From Legionella sp. W10-070 (GTDB taxonomy: Bacteria > Pseudomonadota > Gammaproteobacteria > Legionellales > Legionellaceae): DNA of 64,000 nt. Made by a program: the position numbers and the translations under genes. This document shows, piece after piece, positions 18,040-26,881 of the stretch. The stretch's first letter is position 1. The number at the start of each line of letters is the position of its first letter. The notes beneath the pieces were generated by a model. The model saw nothing but the letters and a program-made list of their open reading frames with translations, ran no database searches and was not told the DNA's origin. Where the stretch lies: assembly GCF_900640175.1 (NCBI RefSeq), contig NZ_CAAAJC010000001.1, positions 124,001 to 188,000 on the forward strand, written 5' to 3'.

Positions 18040-19362
18040 ATGTGGACTCATAGACGCTCCGGACAAACTTATCAACGTGGCAATCAAGATCATCGAGATC
18101 CTTACGAACGAGACAGAACGAGAGTAATTCATTGTCCTGCTTTTCGTCGCCTGCAACGAAAAACCCAGATTCTAGGCACTGATGAAGGCGATTTTCATCG
18201 TACACGGCTAACTCATTCCCTTGAGGTAGCCTCTATTGGTCGCAGTATTGTCCGCAATCTTGCTATGAATCAGCAACAAGGTATATTACCCGGATTACTG
18301 CCCAGTGATGATCTGATATCTGTTATTTGCCTGCTTCATGATATTGGCCATCCACCATTTGGGCATGGTGGTGAGGTCGCTCTTAATTATATGATGCGTC
18401 ATCATGGAGGCTTTGAAGGGAATGGACAAACGCTGCGCTTGCTGACGAAGGTAGAAAACAGCTATGGAATGCATGGCCTTGATTTGACACGCCGTTCTTT
18501 ATTGGGAATTTTGAAATACCCCGTTAATCGCAATAAAGTAATCGCAACAGCGCTTCCTGAGGCGCCAGTATTATTGAATAAAACCATTCGAGTGAATGAC
18601 TGGCTTCCTCCAAAAGCGTATTTTGATACGGAGCAGGCTGAGGTTGATTGGCTCATGGTACCCTTTATCGACCAGGATAAAGCATTATTCCAGTCCTTGA
18701 TAAAGCCCCCCCAGGCAAGGCAGCATGGAAAATCAGCCTATCATAGCTTTGATTGCTCCATTATGAATATTGCTGATGATATTGCGTATGGTGTTCATGA
18801 TCTGGAAGATGCCATTCATCTGCGATTGATTAGTCGTGAAAAACTGGATAATGAAGCGTTCCATAACCTGCTTTCCGAAACGCCGCTTGTCAAAAACAAA
18901 GATCAGCTACTCAATTTCTTATTTAGCCAGGAACTTCATGAACGTAAACAGGCAATTGGGGAAATGGTTAACTATTTTATTACTGCGACTCAAATTGTCA
19001 TTACCCATGAAAATTTTGCAAATCAGCTGCTAAAGCACAATATTACCCTCTTTCCAGAAGCAGCGATCTTATTAGATTATCTTAAAAATATTATTTATCA
19101 ACATGTTATTGACTCCCAGGAAGCACGCACTTTTGAATATGGAGGACAAACAGTAATACTTCGCCTTTTTGAAGCAATTAGCTCAAATCCCGGCAGTTTA
19201 CTGGATACTAAAAATCGTCAGTTATTTCATCAGGCAGAAAACGAGATAACCGCTTTCAGGGTGATTTGTGATTATATAGCCAATATGACTGATGAATATG
19301 CTTACCGTATGCATGAACGGCTGTTTGGATTTAACACCAGGACTATCTTTGAACGACTTTAA
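18040..19362 (+). CDS. dgt: dGTP triphosphohydrolase-like HD-domain protein
   Basis: The 440-residue protein shows the HD phosphohydrolase metal site: His in TRLTHSLEVA, His100-Asp101 in LLHDIGHPPFGHGGE, and a distal Asp in IMNIADDIAYGVHDLED. It belongs to the dGTPase-like family that hydrolyses dNTPs to nucleoside and triphosphate. The family N-terminus (MWTHRRSG) begins at ATG 18040. A TTG at 17986 in frame would add 18 residues, and no strong ribosome binding site separates the options. It lies upstream of the tRNA cluster and points toward it. Confidence 0.9.
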   Translation: MWTHRRSGQTYQRGNQDHRDPYERDRTRVIHCPAFRRLQRKTQILGTDEGDFHRTRLTHSLEVASIGRSIVRNLAMNQQQGILPGLLPSDDLISVICLLHDIGHPPFGHGGEVALNYMMRHHGGFEGNGQTLRLLTKVENSYGMHGLDLTRRSLLGILKYPVNRNKVIATALPEAPVLLNKTIRVNDWLPPKAYFDTEQAEVDWLMVPFIDQDKALFQSLIKPPQARQHGKSAYHSFDCSIMNIADDIAYGVHDLEDAIHLRLISREKLDNEAFHNLLSETPLVKNKDQLLNFLFSQELHERKQAIGEMVNYFITATQIVITHENFANQLLKHNITLFPEAAILLDYLKNIIYQHVIDSQEARTFEYGGQTVILRLFEAISSNPGSLLDTKNRQLFHQAENEITAFRVICDYIANMTDEYAYRMHERLFGFNTRTIFERL

Positions 19363-19374
19363 GCCAACCGTAAA

Positions 19375-19450
19375 TGGCGTCCCCAAGGGGATTCGAACCC
19401 CTGTTACCGCCGTGAAAGGGCGATGTCCTAGGCCTCTAGACGATGGGGAC
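19375..19450 (-). tRNA. tRNA-Glu (anticodon TTC), copy 1
   Basis: The minus strand reads GTCCCCATCGTCTAGAGGCC and folds as a 76-base cloverleaf with acceptor stem GTCCCCA/TGGGGAC and anticodon loop CTTTCAC. The T-loop is GGTTCGAATCC and the CCA end is encoded. It is identical to the copy at 19498-19573. Confidence 0.97.
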
Positions 19451-19497
19451 CTGGAACTTTAATATAACACGTTTAATACAACATTTAACGCCAAAAA

Positions 19498-19573
19498 TGG
19501 CGTCCCCAAGGGGATTCGAACCCCTGTTACCGCCGTGAAAGGGCGATGTCCTAGGCCTCTAGACGATGGGGAC
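19498..19573 (-). tRNA. tRNA-Glu (anticodon TTC), copy 2
   Basis: This is a 76-base cloverleaf identical to copy 1, with encoded CCA and the TTC anticodon. The two copies are 47 bases apart and probably co-transcribed with tRNA-Ala, which lies upstream in the minus-strand direction. Confidence 0.97.
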
Positions 19574-19609
19574 CTAAACACATTCCCGCCATCAACCTGA
19601 AGTTGATGG

Positions 19610-19685
<76 letters not shown>

Positions 19686-19794
19686 GAATTTAAGAATTGG
19701 CAGTTTAATGATGGACCTTAATACTGTCAAGCAATTTTTAATAATTTTAATGAACTTGCAGGGAAAGACACACTGAGATTATTTGCTTGGGTGT

Positions 19795-19821
19795 TCGTCA
19801 TCACTGCATTCGCAATGACGA
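19795..19821. repeat. REP-like hairpin (GTCATTGCG type)
   Basis: TCGTCAT and ATGACGA form a 7-bp perfect stem around a 13-base loop. The reverse strand reads TCGTCATTGCGAATGCAGTG, a form of short repeat common in proteobacterial intergenic DNA. It lies between the tRNA cluster and the next small gene. Confidence 0.5.
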
Positions 19822-19911
19822 CGGCTTGATAACACAGCGCACTTTCTTTAGTTGAACTTGAGAGGATTACTCACTGGTTACTTCCAGAGGCTTCAAGAAA
19901 ACCTGGCGCTT

Positions 19912-20202
19912 TTAAGATTTACTGAGTGACTTTTTTAATGCACCCAAAATAGCAGTTAATATCGCCCCACCCACAGCACTGGAACCGACATTCGCTAGCA
20001 GCGTACCAACCGTCATAGCACCTAATCCTAGCGAATCCAGCAAATTCATTGCCTGTGCAATATAGGCACCGCCTATACCACCAATAGCACCCGCAATTGA
20101 ATTGCCGATAGCTCCCAGACTCATGTTTTTTAATGCTGCTCCGCTTAGATTACCGCCTACAGCCCCACTGATTAAACTAACTATCACTCCTACAATATCC
20201 AT
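19912..20202 (-). CDS. Glycine-rich small hydrophobic protein
   Basis: The 96-residue protein is rich in Gly, Ala and Ile with repeated small-residue patterns (SGAVGGNLSGAALKN, IAGAIGGIGGAYIAQA, SSAVGGAILTAILGALKK), probably two or three helices packed by glycine zippers. Similar short conserved proteins occur across proteobacteria without assigned function. It is a single gene with a well-placed ATG. Confidence 0.7.
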   Translation of the reverse strand: MDIVGVIVSLISGAVGGNLSGAALKNMSLGAIGNSIAGAIGGIGGAYIAQAMNLLDSLGLGAMTVGTLLANVGSSAVGGAILTAILGALKKSLSKS

Positions 20203-20440
20203 GATTAAATTCCTTTCTTAGGTAATCGTAATTATTGCATGTTAAATTATAGTCTAGAGTTATCGGAATTTTTTGGAGAGGTTTGTTAGCTGATTAGTAT
20301 TGATAACAGCGACCAACTAAAGGCAGAAAAGGAGTATCAGCACCCGGAAAAGTTCATCGGATTACTGGCTATTTTGAGAACTTTCAGGAGGACTGAGTTA
20401 AGATTGAAATGATTGGTATATCAGGATACTCATAGTAATT

Positions 20441-20467
20441 AAAGGCACCTGTTGGTCAGGCGCCTTT
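20441..20467 (-). terminator. Hairpin terminator after the 73-residue protein gene
   Basis: AAAGGCACCT and AGGCGCCTTT pair as a 10-base stem with one mismatch around GTTGGTC, followed on the minus strand by TTTAATTA. It lies 15 bases after the stop of the minus-strand gene at 20482-20703. Confidence 0.6.
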
Positions 20468-20481
20468 AATTTCATTCCACT

Positions 20482-20703
20482 TTAAGCCTGTGCTGCTTCA
20501 GCACGCTTTTTTGCTGCTTTTTTATGCTGTTTCCAGTCACGGTCTTTAGCAAAAACAAAGCTTGCAGCCTCTTCAATAAAAAATCCGATATCATCAATAT
20601 TTGCCCATGCACAATATTCATTAATCTTATCGAAAGTTTCACTGCTGATTTCTGCTTTAATTTTTTCTTTTTTCTGTACTCGAGTTCCATTGATAATTGG
20701 CAT
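20482..20703 (-). CDS. Conserved small protein, possible ribbon-helix-helix fold
   Basis: The 73-residue protein starts with MPIINGTRVQKKEKIKAEIS, which could form the beta strand of a ribbon-helix-helix, followed by two helices and a very basic Ala/Lys tail. ATG 20703 has GAGGT about 6 bases upstream, while the longer in-frame start (20715) lacks one. A terminator follows. The basic tail and small size fit a DNA-binding regulator, but no family is recognised with confidence. Confidence 0.65.
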   Translation of the reverse strand: MPIINGTRVQKKEKIKAEISSETFDKINEYCAWANIDDIGFFIEEAASFVFAKDRDWKQHKKAAKKRAEAAQA

Positions 20704-20808
20704 ATTTAACCTCAAATGTTAATTTAAACGAGTAAATTCTAACAAATAAAATCATGATTGCAAAGCAACTCTTTTTGTTTCAAGAATATACGTTTATTAA
20801 AGTCTCCC

Positions 20809-21537
20809 TTAGCAACAAATATCAAATGGTTTTGTCATTTCCGAGTAAAAAGCACCCCAAATCCTATCGCAATAATCTAATAAGTTGTCGTGCTGCTGCA
20901 GTTGTTTTTTTAGGGCATCCTCGTGGGGTAGCCAAGCAATATTGGCTAAAAAAGCGAATGCTGTTGCATCAATGCCTGTTAATTCACTGCCATGAAAATA
21001 TCTCTTTTGAGCAAGCCGTTGGGCAATCACATCCAGGGTTTTATTTCCCATAGATAAAACCTCATCATAGCTATGCCGTCCCATACCCTGAGCATATAAT
21101 GCGCGCTTCACCTGCTTACGTACCTGCCCGGGAACAAACAATTTCGCAAGCCTGGGTAGTCTGGGGAAAAAAGAATCACACAGAGAAGACCAACCCTGCT
21201 CATCCTGCCAACGCAAGTAAAGCATTATCCAGTAAAGTCGCTCAGCAAAAAGATTATCCAACAGGAAAGTTTCTGCCTTTTGCTCCCTGGTTAACTCCCT
21301 ATCCAATAGATCACCAAATTTTCTTATCAGGTATTCAATAATCAGTTCGCTATCCGCGATAGTTTCGTCATCTATTTTAATAAATGGCAACTTGCCCTTT
21401 GGTGCCTTGGCAGGATTCATCATAAATCGAATTTCGTACGGAATTTCAGCCATTCGCAAATAAGTCTCAATTTTTAAGCAAAAAGGACTTGCATTAGGTA
21501 GTCCCCAAACACCAGGATATTGATATAAGATAATCAT
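20809..21537 (-). CDS. Glutathione S-transferase family protein, metaxin/Fax-like
   Basis: The product has 242 residues. The N-terminal thioredoxin-like fold begins MIILYQYPGVWGLPNASPFC, with a Cys in the redox position and a PFIKIDDETIADSELIIEYL segment that matches the glutathione-binding strand of the family. An all-helical C-terminal domain follows with the TGIDATAFAFLANI motif. This subfamily is related to metaxin and failed-axon-connection proteins, and its substrate is unknown. The ATG at 21537 begins the fold; upstream in-frame ATGs at 21561 and 21573 are possible. It diverges from the flagellar operon. Confidence 0.85.
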   Translation of the reverse strand: MIILYQYPGVWGLPNASPFCLKIETYLRMAEIPYEIRFMMNPAKAPKGKLPFIKIDDETIADSELIIEYLIRKFGDLLDRELTREQKAETFLLDNLFAERLYWIMLYLRWQDEQGWSSLCDSFFPRLPRLAKLFVPGQVRKQVKRALYAQGMGRHSYDEVLSMGNKTLDVIAQRLAQKRYFHGSELTGIDATAFAFLANIAWLPHEDALKKQLQQHDNLLDYCDRIWGAFYSEMTKPFDICC

Positions 21538-21584
21538 GTTTCTTATTATTCCTTTATTCATTCTATACATCAATCCAGAAATAC

Positions 21585-21653
21585 GGGCGCGATTAAAAAC
21601 GCGGGTTTTCTAACTTAGGGCATGATTTTCACTATCCCGATATCCCGCGGCTT
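21585..21653 (-). repeat. Dispersed repeat, family D (long copy)
   Basis: This is the partner of 13974-14046, with the same order of blocks over about 70 bases at roughly three-quarter identity by eye. An open frame across it (21610-21855, minus) is considered spurious. The 21538-22064 gap upstream of fliQ also holds a family B repeat and a promoter-like site. Confidence 0.55.
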
Positions 21654-21780
21654 TATCAAGCAGCATCGACCAGGGATACCACACTTTTAATTGCAGCCCG
21701 GAAATATCACCTTTAATGAGGATGGCGATTATACCTGTGGATACTTTATTGTGAAAGTAACAACAAAAGGTTAAAGGAAT

Positions 21781-21848
21781 ATACTCAAGATACTTCAAAA
21801 TGCCAGATCTGCACATTGAATCATTCGGCGCTCTGGCATTTTGAGTAT
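21781..21848. repeat. Dispersed inverted repeat, family B
   Basis: ATACTCAAGATACTTCAAAA and TGCCAGA at 21781-21807 pair with TCTGGCATTTTGAGTAT at 21832-21848, leaving TACTTC unpaired. The inner GAATCATTCGGCGCTCT is the reverse complement of the end of family A. Related left ends occur at 41419-41445 and 57345. Confidence 0.65.
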
Positions 21849-21954
21849 AAAACACTTCTCTATTAAAAGAAGTTATCTTTAATTTAATTCTCTGAAATAA
21901 GATAAATGACTTACCGATTTTTATATGGATTCCATTTATTTTATAAAAGCGGGG

Positions 21955-21983
21955 TTGATTATTAGCTGATGTTTTGATTTAAT
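21955..21983 (+). promoter_or_regulatory. Candidate sigma-70 promoter of the flagellum-type operon
   Basis: TTGATT and TTTAAT are separated by exactly 17 bases, about 80 bases before fliQ. No sigma-54 (GG-N10-GC) or sigma-28 (TAAA..GCCGATAA) motif was found between 21850 and 22064. A small ACTTCT/AGAAGT stem lies at about 21856-21875. This is a match by eye only. Confidence 0.35.
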
Positions 21984-22064
21984 CTGCGGCGCCGTATTCG
22001 CTGTACCATGAGGATATTTCACATGGAAGACTGCAAGTAAGCTCTAACTACATGGAAAAGGAAG

Positions 22065-22334
22065 ATGTCGAACGATCTGGCTATTTATTTATCCAAGCAA
22101 CTGCTTTTACACGCCTTGTTTATTTCAGCCCCTATTATTCTTACTGCCATGATTTGCGGCCTGGTTGTCTCAATCCTGCAAACAGTTACACAAATCCAGG
22201 ATTCCACCTTAAGTTTTGTCCCCAAAATTCTGGCTGTCGTCGTCGCGTTAATGCTTTGCGGTAGCTGGATGCTGCATTCATTGATTGATTTCAGCCAAAA
22301 CCTGCTTCATAGCATACCGGAGCTGGTGAAATGA
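22065..22334 (+). CDS. fliQ: Flagellar export gate protein FliQ
   Basis: The 89-residue protein has the two long membrane helices of FliQ/SctS (about 14-40 and 52-75) with the family's Gly/Gln-rich stretch GLVVSILQTVTQIQDSTLSF. It lines the export pore with FliP and FliR. It is the first gene of the operon and overlaps fliR by ATGA. FliQ normally follows fliP, but here fliP is the last gene, 17 kb away. Another frame starting at 22052 is a shadow. Confidence 0.95.
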   Translation: MSNDLAIYLSKQLLLHALFISAPIILTAMICGLVVSILQTVTQIQDSTLSFVPKILAVVVALMLCGSWMLHSLIDFSQNLLHSIPELVK

Positions 22335-23086
22335 TCACACTGATTTTTCCAACCCTGGCCTCTGTCTTTCTTGTGGCTATTCGCCTTGGTACTGTGTTGT
22401 TATTCGCGCCGATTCAAGCTATCCGATTATTGCCTATACATGCACGCTTGCTAATTGTCATCGCTCTCAGCACCCTGTTGACAGCGAATTTATCGCTTCC
22501 CGCAGCACCTGTTAATGAAACTGCGTTAGTTGCCGGAGCCCTGGCAGAATTCGCTAATGGCCTGATTTTATCCATGAGCTTATACGCTGCTTTCGCCGTG
22601 TTTTCTATCGCAGGACAGATGATCGATACCCAAATGGGCCTTAACTCACTCGCCATCCTTAATCCCGCTGATCATTCTCATGAGCCGCTAACCAGCCGCT
22701 TGCTGTCTATGCTTGCCTTGCTGTTTTTTTTCTCTCTGGGCGGATTCCAGTGGTTAATCCAGGGACTGACTTACTCTTTTCTGATGATCCCACCAGGCGA
22801 ATTAATCCTTTTAAAAGGCTTAAACTCCATAATCAAGCAATTTTCCTTCATGTTTTCTTTAGGGTTGATCATCGCAAGTCCGGTTGTTATAGGGTTATGG
22901 ATTATAGATCTCTGTGGAGGCGTACTAACTCGCAACATGCCCCAGGCAAATCCGTATTTCATAACCCTGCCTGTTAAAATACTGCTAGGCTTATTTCTAT
23001 TTTCCCTGATGCTTACTTATATTAGCCCCTTAATGGGACAGGTATTTGATCATGGCTTTCAATCCTGGCTAGAGATTTTGCCATGA
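22331..23086 (+). CDS. fliR: Flagellar export gate protein FliR
   Basis: The 251-residue polytopic membrane protein has about six helices and family stretches such as RLGTVLLFAPIQ near the start and GQMIDTQMGLNSLAILNP (residues 96-113). It forms the export gate with FliP and FliQ. It overlaps both neighbours by four bases. Confidence 0.94.
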   Translation: MITLIFPTLASVFLVAIRLGTVLLFAPIQAIRLLPIHARLLIVIALSTLLTANLSLPAAPVNETALVAGALAEFANGLILSMSLYAAFAVFSIAGQMIDTQMGLNSLAILNPADHSHEPLTSRLLSMLALLFFFSLGGFQWLIQGLTYSFLMIPPGELILLKGLNSIIKQFSFMFSLGLIIASPVVIGLWIIDLCGGVLTRNMPQANPYFITLPVKILLGLFLFSLMLTYISPLMGQVFDHGFQSWLEILP

Positions 23087-24135
23087 GCGAAAAGACAGAA
23101 AAAGCAACCCCCTATAAACTGCAAAAAGCCCGGGAAAAAGGACAGGTCAGCAAGAGTACTGAACTAAATACTTCGTTTCTACTGATTATTTTTCTTGGAA
23201 TAATCTCTATTTCCTGGCTCTCAGCCCTGCAGGAAATAAAGAAACTATTAATCCATCTTCTCAACCTTGCTGGCCACCTATCGCTTAGTGTAGATAATCT
23301 GAGCCAGCTATCTCAATTTATCTGGCCGACTATCACCTCATTATGGCTGCCTTTCGCTTTAACCGGGATAATTGCTGTTATCCTTACAACAATTATGCAA
23401 ACCGGTTTTGTCTGGTCTGCAGTACCGCTTAAGCCTGATTTTAAAAGATTGAATCTGGTACAAGGATTTAAACGTTTATTTTCCTCCAGATTAATTTTTG
23501 AAACCGCAAAAAACAGCCTGAAGCTAAGTCTGACTTTCCTCTTGCTTCTATTGAGTTTTCATCATGAAACAAAAATCCTGCTGCAATTATTAAGCGCCAC
23601 GCCGGTTGAACAACCAACACTCATCATGCATCTACTATTAAAAATAATGCTGCAACTCCTGCTCTTATTATTAACTCTGGCAATAATAGACAGGCTATAT
23701 ACCCGTTGGAAGTATCAAAAAGATAACCGTATGAGCAAACAAGAGGTAAAGGATGAGTACCGCCAGCGCGAAGGGGACCCTAAAATTAAGGCTAAAATCA
23801 AGCAACTTCAGCAAAACTTAAGGCAAAAGACTGCTTCATTAGAACAAATAAAAACAGCAGACGTCATCATAACCAATCCTACCCATTTAGCAATTGCTTT
23901 AAAATATGAGCGAACTACAATGCCAGCACCCAAGGTAGTATGTAAGGCACAGGGGGAATTAGTGAAACGGGCTAAATGGCTTGCCCGTCGTTATTGTGTG
24001 CCAATGATCGAAAACAAACCATTCGCTCAGTCTCTGTTTGCAACGGTGGAATTAAATCAATGGATTCACCGTGAGCATTTTCCAGTTGCCGCTGCTATTT
24101 TCCGTGAAGTTTATCACCAACGGAGCGCTGTATGA
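23083..24135 (+). CDS. flhB: Flagellar export switch protein FlhB
   Basis: The 350-residue protein begins with the family signature EKTEKATPYKLQKAREKGQV and has four membrane helices and a cytoplasmic domain. The domain has the self-cleavage motif Asn265-Pro-Thr-His followed by LAIALKYE. Cleavage lets the exporter switch from rod/hook to late substrates. Its presence implies substrate switching is retained even though no filament genes are nearby. Overlaps are four bases on both sides. Confidence 0.96.
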   Translation: MSEKTEKATPYKLQKAREKGQVSKSTELNTSFLLIIFLGIISISWLSALQEIKKLLIHLLNLAGHLSLSVDNLSQLSQFIWPTITSLWLPFALTGIIAVILTTIMQTGFVWSAVPLKPDFKRLNLVQGFKRLFSSRLIFETAKNSLKLSLTFLLLLLSFHHETKILLQLLSATPVEQPTLIMHLLLKIMLQLLLLLLTLAIIDRLYTRWKYQKDNRMSKQEVKDEYRQREGDPKIKAKIKQLQQNLRQKTASLEQIKTADVIITNPTHLAIALKYERTTMPAPKVVCKAQGELVKRAKWLARRYCVPMIENKPFAQSLFATVELNQWIHREHFPVAAAIFREVYHQRSAV

Positions 24136-26159
24136 GTTCACCCCAAACACTATCAACAGCCAAAAACGTCGATTGGGTTAAGAACGGCAGTAATCTAATA
24201 GCCATCAGTTTTGCCGTTGGTATCCTGCTTATTCTTTTTATACCCATTCCGGCCGTCTTGCTTGATTTGCTGCTGATTGTTAATTTCAGTTGGGCATTGA
24301 CTATTCTCTTATTAACCTTTTACACCGATAAGCCGCTGAGCTTTTCGACATTCCCATCCCTGTTACTTATCTCTACCCTTTTCCGCCTGGCCCTCAATAT
24401 TTCTGCCACAAGATTGATTTTAGCCGATGGCGATGCAGGGCGTGTGATCCAGGCGATGGGAAATTATGTTATCCACAGCAACTATGTCATGGGGCTGGTC
24501 GTCTTCCTAATCCTCATTATTGTGCAATATGTGGTGGTCACCAATGGTGCCCAACGTGTTGCGGAGGTAGCGGCCCGCTTTACATTAGACAGCATGCCTG
24601 GCAAACAGATGAGTATTGATGCCGACTTGAATATGGGGCTTATTTCCCAAAGTGATGCTAAATTCCGCCGGGCACAGATTGAAAAAGAAGCCAATTTCTA
24701 TGGCGCAATGGATGGAGCCAGTAAATTTGTCAAAGGCGATGCTATTGCCGGCATTTTAATCATCCTCGTCGATATTATCGGTGGTTTTGCTGTTGGTATG
24801 ACCCAAAAAGGCTTTAGTCTCGCTGAGTCCATTCATCATTATACATTGTTGACTGTCGGAGATGGGTTAGTTACCCAAATTCCAGCGCTTATCATCTCCA
24901 CTGCGACCGGGATTATCGTGACCCGGGCAGCAACGGATGCCCAGCTGGGCAGTGAAGTAGTAAGGCAAGTTGCCGCCTACCCGAAAAGTCTGCTGATGGT
25001 CTGTTGTGGATTAGCAGGCCTGCTTTTTCTCCAGGGAATGCCTACCCTGCCTGTACTCGCCATTTTAATCCTGTTTGTAATTGGTACCTGGTTTGCCTTG
25101 AAATCCAAGCATGAAGAAATAGTTGAACAGCCAGAAGAGGATCTCTACGAAAAAATAAGAATTCATCCCATAGAGATTCATCTTAATAAATCCTTGTTTA
25201 CCCAGTTGACTCAACAGGAAGCAACATTCTTGCAAAATATTCAGCAAATACGCGAGCGCTTTGCCTATGAGCTTGGTTTTGTCATTCCCGAGGTTAAACT
25301 GAGAACCGATAAGAAATTAAATTTCCCTTTCTATTGCCTTACTATTCAAGGTAATACTCAAGGATATAATCAACTTCATGTAGATAAAATCCTCGCTATT
25401 GCCTCCAATCGTACTGATAAAACGCTTGCTCTCAATCAGGGCATAGAAGTACGTGATCCCAGCTATGGCTTGCCTGCCATTTGGATTGATACCTCCATGC
25501 AAGCTCAGGCGATGGCAGCAGGCTACACTATTTGTGAACCACTGACTGTCCTGACCACTCACTTAAACGAAGTGGTTCATAGCCATATCGCTGATTTATT
25601 AACCCGGGCAGAAACAGAGATTTTACTGGATCAACCTTCTGTACATAACCTTCGTGATGAACTAATTCCTGCCATATTACCGCTTGGTCATGTTCAGCGT
25701 ATCCTGCAAAATCTTTTACAGGAGAAAGTATCTATCCGATACCTGAACACCATTCTTGAAACGTTGCTAGAGCATGGTAAAACAATTACTGATCCAGGAC
25801 AGTTGACTGAATTGGTACGCTCCCGGCTAGGTACGGCAATTTGCCAGAAATTAATCTCTAACCAGAACAGCTTGTACGTTCTGACCCTGGAGCCTTCGCT
25901 TGAACAAAAGCTCAACCAAAGCTTGACTAAGGAACATTGGGCACTTGAACCGACGCTTACTGAGGCTTTATTAACTGCTCTTGCCCATCAGGTCGAAAAA
26001 ATGCTGGGCGAAAGAAAACGGCCGGTGTTGCTTTGCTCTTCTGCATTACGCAGACAGATTAAGCAGTTAACTCAACGGATAATGCCTCATTTGACTGTTC
26101 TGGCAATGAATGAGGTACCCGTTAATATTCCAGTCGAATCTTTTGCCGTTGTGAAATAA
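24132..26159 (+). CDS. flhA: Flagellar export platform protein FlhA
   Basis: The 675-residue protein has about eight N-terminal helices and a cytoplasmic nonameric-ring domain (about 345-675). The FHIPEP signature is clear: VAARFTLDSMPGKQMSIDAD near residues 147-166. It docks chaperone-substrate complexes and energises export with proton-motive force. Length is close to the usual 690. It closes the fliQ-fliR-flhB-flhA block, and flgF follows after 5 bases. Confidence 0.96.
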   Translation: MSSPQTLSTAKNVDWVKNGSNLIAISFAVGILLILFIPIPAVLLDLLLIVNFSWALTILLLTFYTDKPLSFSTFPSLLLISTLFRLALNISATRLILADGDAGRVIQAMGNYVIHSNYVMGLVVFLILIIVQYVVVTNGAQRVAEVAARFTLDSMPGKQMSIDADLNMGLISQSDAKFRRAQIEKEANFYGAMDGASKFVKGDAIAGILIILVDIIGGFAVGMTQKGFSLAESIHHYTLLTVGDGLVTQIPALIISTATGIIVTRAATDAQLGSEVVRQVAAYPKSLLMVCCGLAGLLFLQGMPTLPVLAILILFVIGTWFALKSKHEEIVEQPEEDLYEKIRIHPIEIHLNKSLFTQLTQQEATFLQNIQQIRERFAYELGFVIPEVKLRTDKKLNFPFYCLTIQGNTQGYNQLHVDKILAIASNRTDKTLALNQGIEVRDPSYGLPAIWIDTSMQAQAMAAGYTICEPLTVLTTHLNEVVHSHIADLLTRAETEILLDQPSVHNLRDELIPAILPLGHVQRILQNLLQEKVSIRYLNTILETLLEHGKTITDPGQLTELVRSRLGTAICQKLISNQNSLYVLTLEPSLEQKLNQSLTKEHWALEPTLTEALLTALAHQVEKMLGERKRPVLLCSSALRRQIKQLTQRIMPHLTVLAMNEVPVNIPVESFAVVK

Positions 26160-26164
26160 GGAAG

Positions 26165-26881
26165 ATGATGTTTGATGCAATAAGCGCAACCCACGTTGCA
26201 ATGATACAAGATCAGCTAAGGCTGCAATCCATTAACCAGAATATAAGTAATATGCAGACCCCCGGCTATAAGCGACAAATTATCGAAAGCACAGGCTTTG
26301 ATGAGCAATTGCAAACGGAAATGGCCTCTATAAGCCAGCAGATGCAAGTCAGCCAACTACAGATTCAAGGCACAGTAATTCAGTCCCATCAGCCCAATGA
26401 TATTGCCATAGCCGGTGATGGCTTTTTTGAAGTCCAGACTCCCGAAGGGATCTTTTATACACGCCGTGGTGACTTTCATGTTAATGAGCATGGGGAGCTT
26501 TCCACGGCCACCGGTGGATTATTGCTGGGCAAAGGCGGAACTATCCGGGTTGATGACAACCAATTTACATTAGACAAACAAGGCGTTCTGTATATTGAAA
26601 ACCGTAAGGTTGACCAATTAAACATTGTCCATTTTGCCCATTCCCAGCAGTTACAATACAGAGGACAGGGTTTGTATGAAAGTCTGGAACCTGCGATACC
26701 GGTGAACTCAACCACCAGAACATTGCAAGGTTTCATTGAGCAATCGAATGTGAAATCCATCGATGAAATGATGGAGTTAATCAAAACCTCAAGGCATTTT
26801 GAAGCGGCTCAACGAGTCATGCGTATTGCCGACAGGCTGTTATCGACAGCCATTAATCAATTAGGAGAAGGGAATGTCTGA
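26165..26881 (+). CDS. flgF: Flagellar proximal rod protein FlgF
   Basis: The 238-residue protein shows the rod/hook N-terminal motif (QNISNMQTPGYKR) and the mid-domain DIAIAGDGFFEVQTPEG. Its C-terminal helix motif is NVKSIDEMMELIKTSRHFEAAQRV. Similarity to FlgG is strong in this family; being shorter and immediately before flgG, it is assigned to FlgF. It overlaps flgG by 8 bases. Confidence 0.88.
   Translation: MMFDAISATHVAMIQDQLRLQSINQNISNMQTPGYKRQIIESTGFDEQLQTEMASISQQMQVSQLQIQGTVIQSHQPNDIAIAGDGFFEVQTPEGIFYTRRGDFHVNEHGELSTATGGLLLGKGGTIRVDDNQFTLDKQGVLYIENRKVDQLNIVHFAHSQQLQYRGQGLYESLEPAIPVNSTTRTLQGFIEQSNVKSIDEMMELIKTSRHFEAAQRVMRIADRLLSTAINQLGEGNV

Noticed and set aside
21610-21855. 81-residue minus-strand open frame
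   Set aside because: It runs through repeat families D and B, has no ribosome binding site and no protein-like composition.
21984-22064. Attachment-site copy of the tRNA-Lys 3' end
   Set aside because: Only GCCGTAT (7 bases) is shared with the tRNA end, which is within chance.
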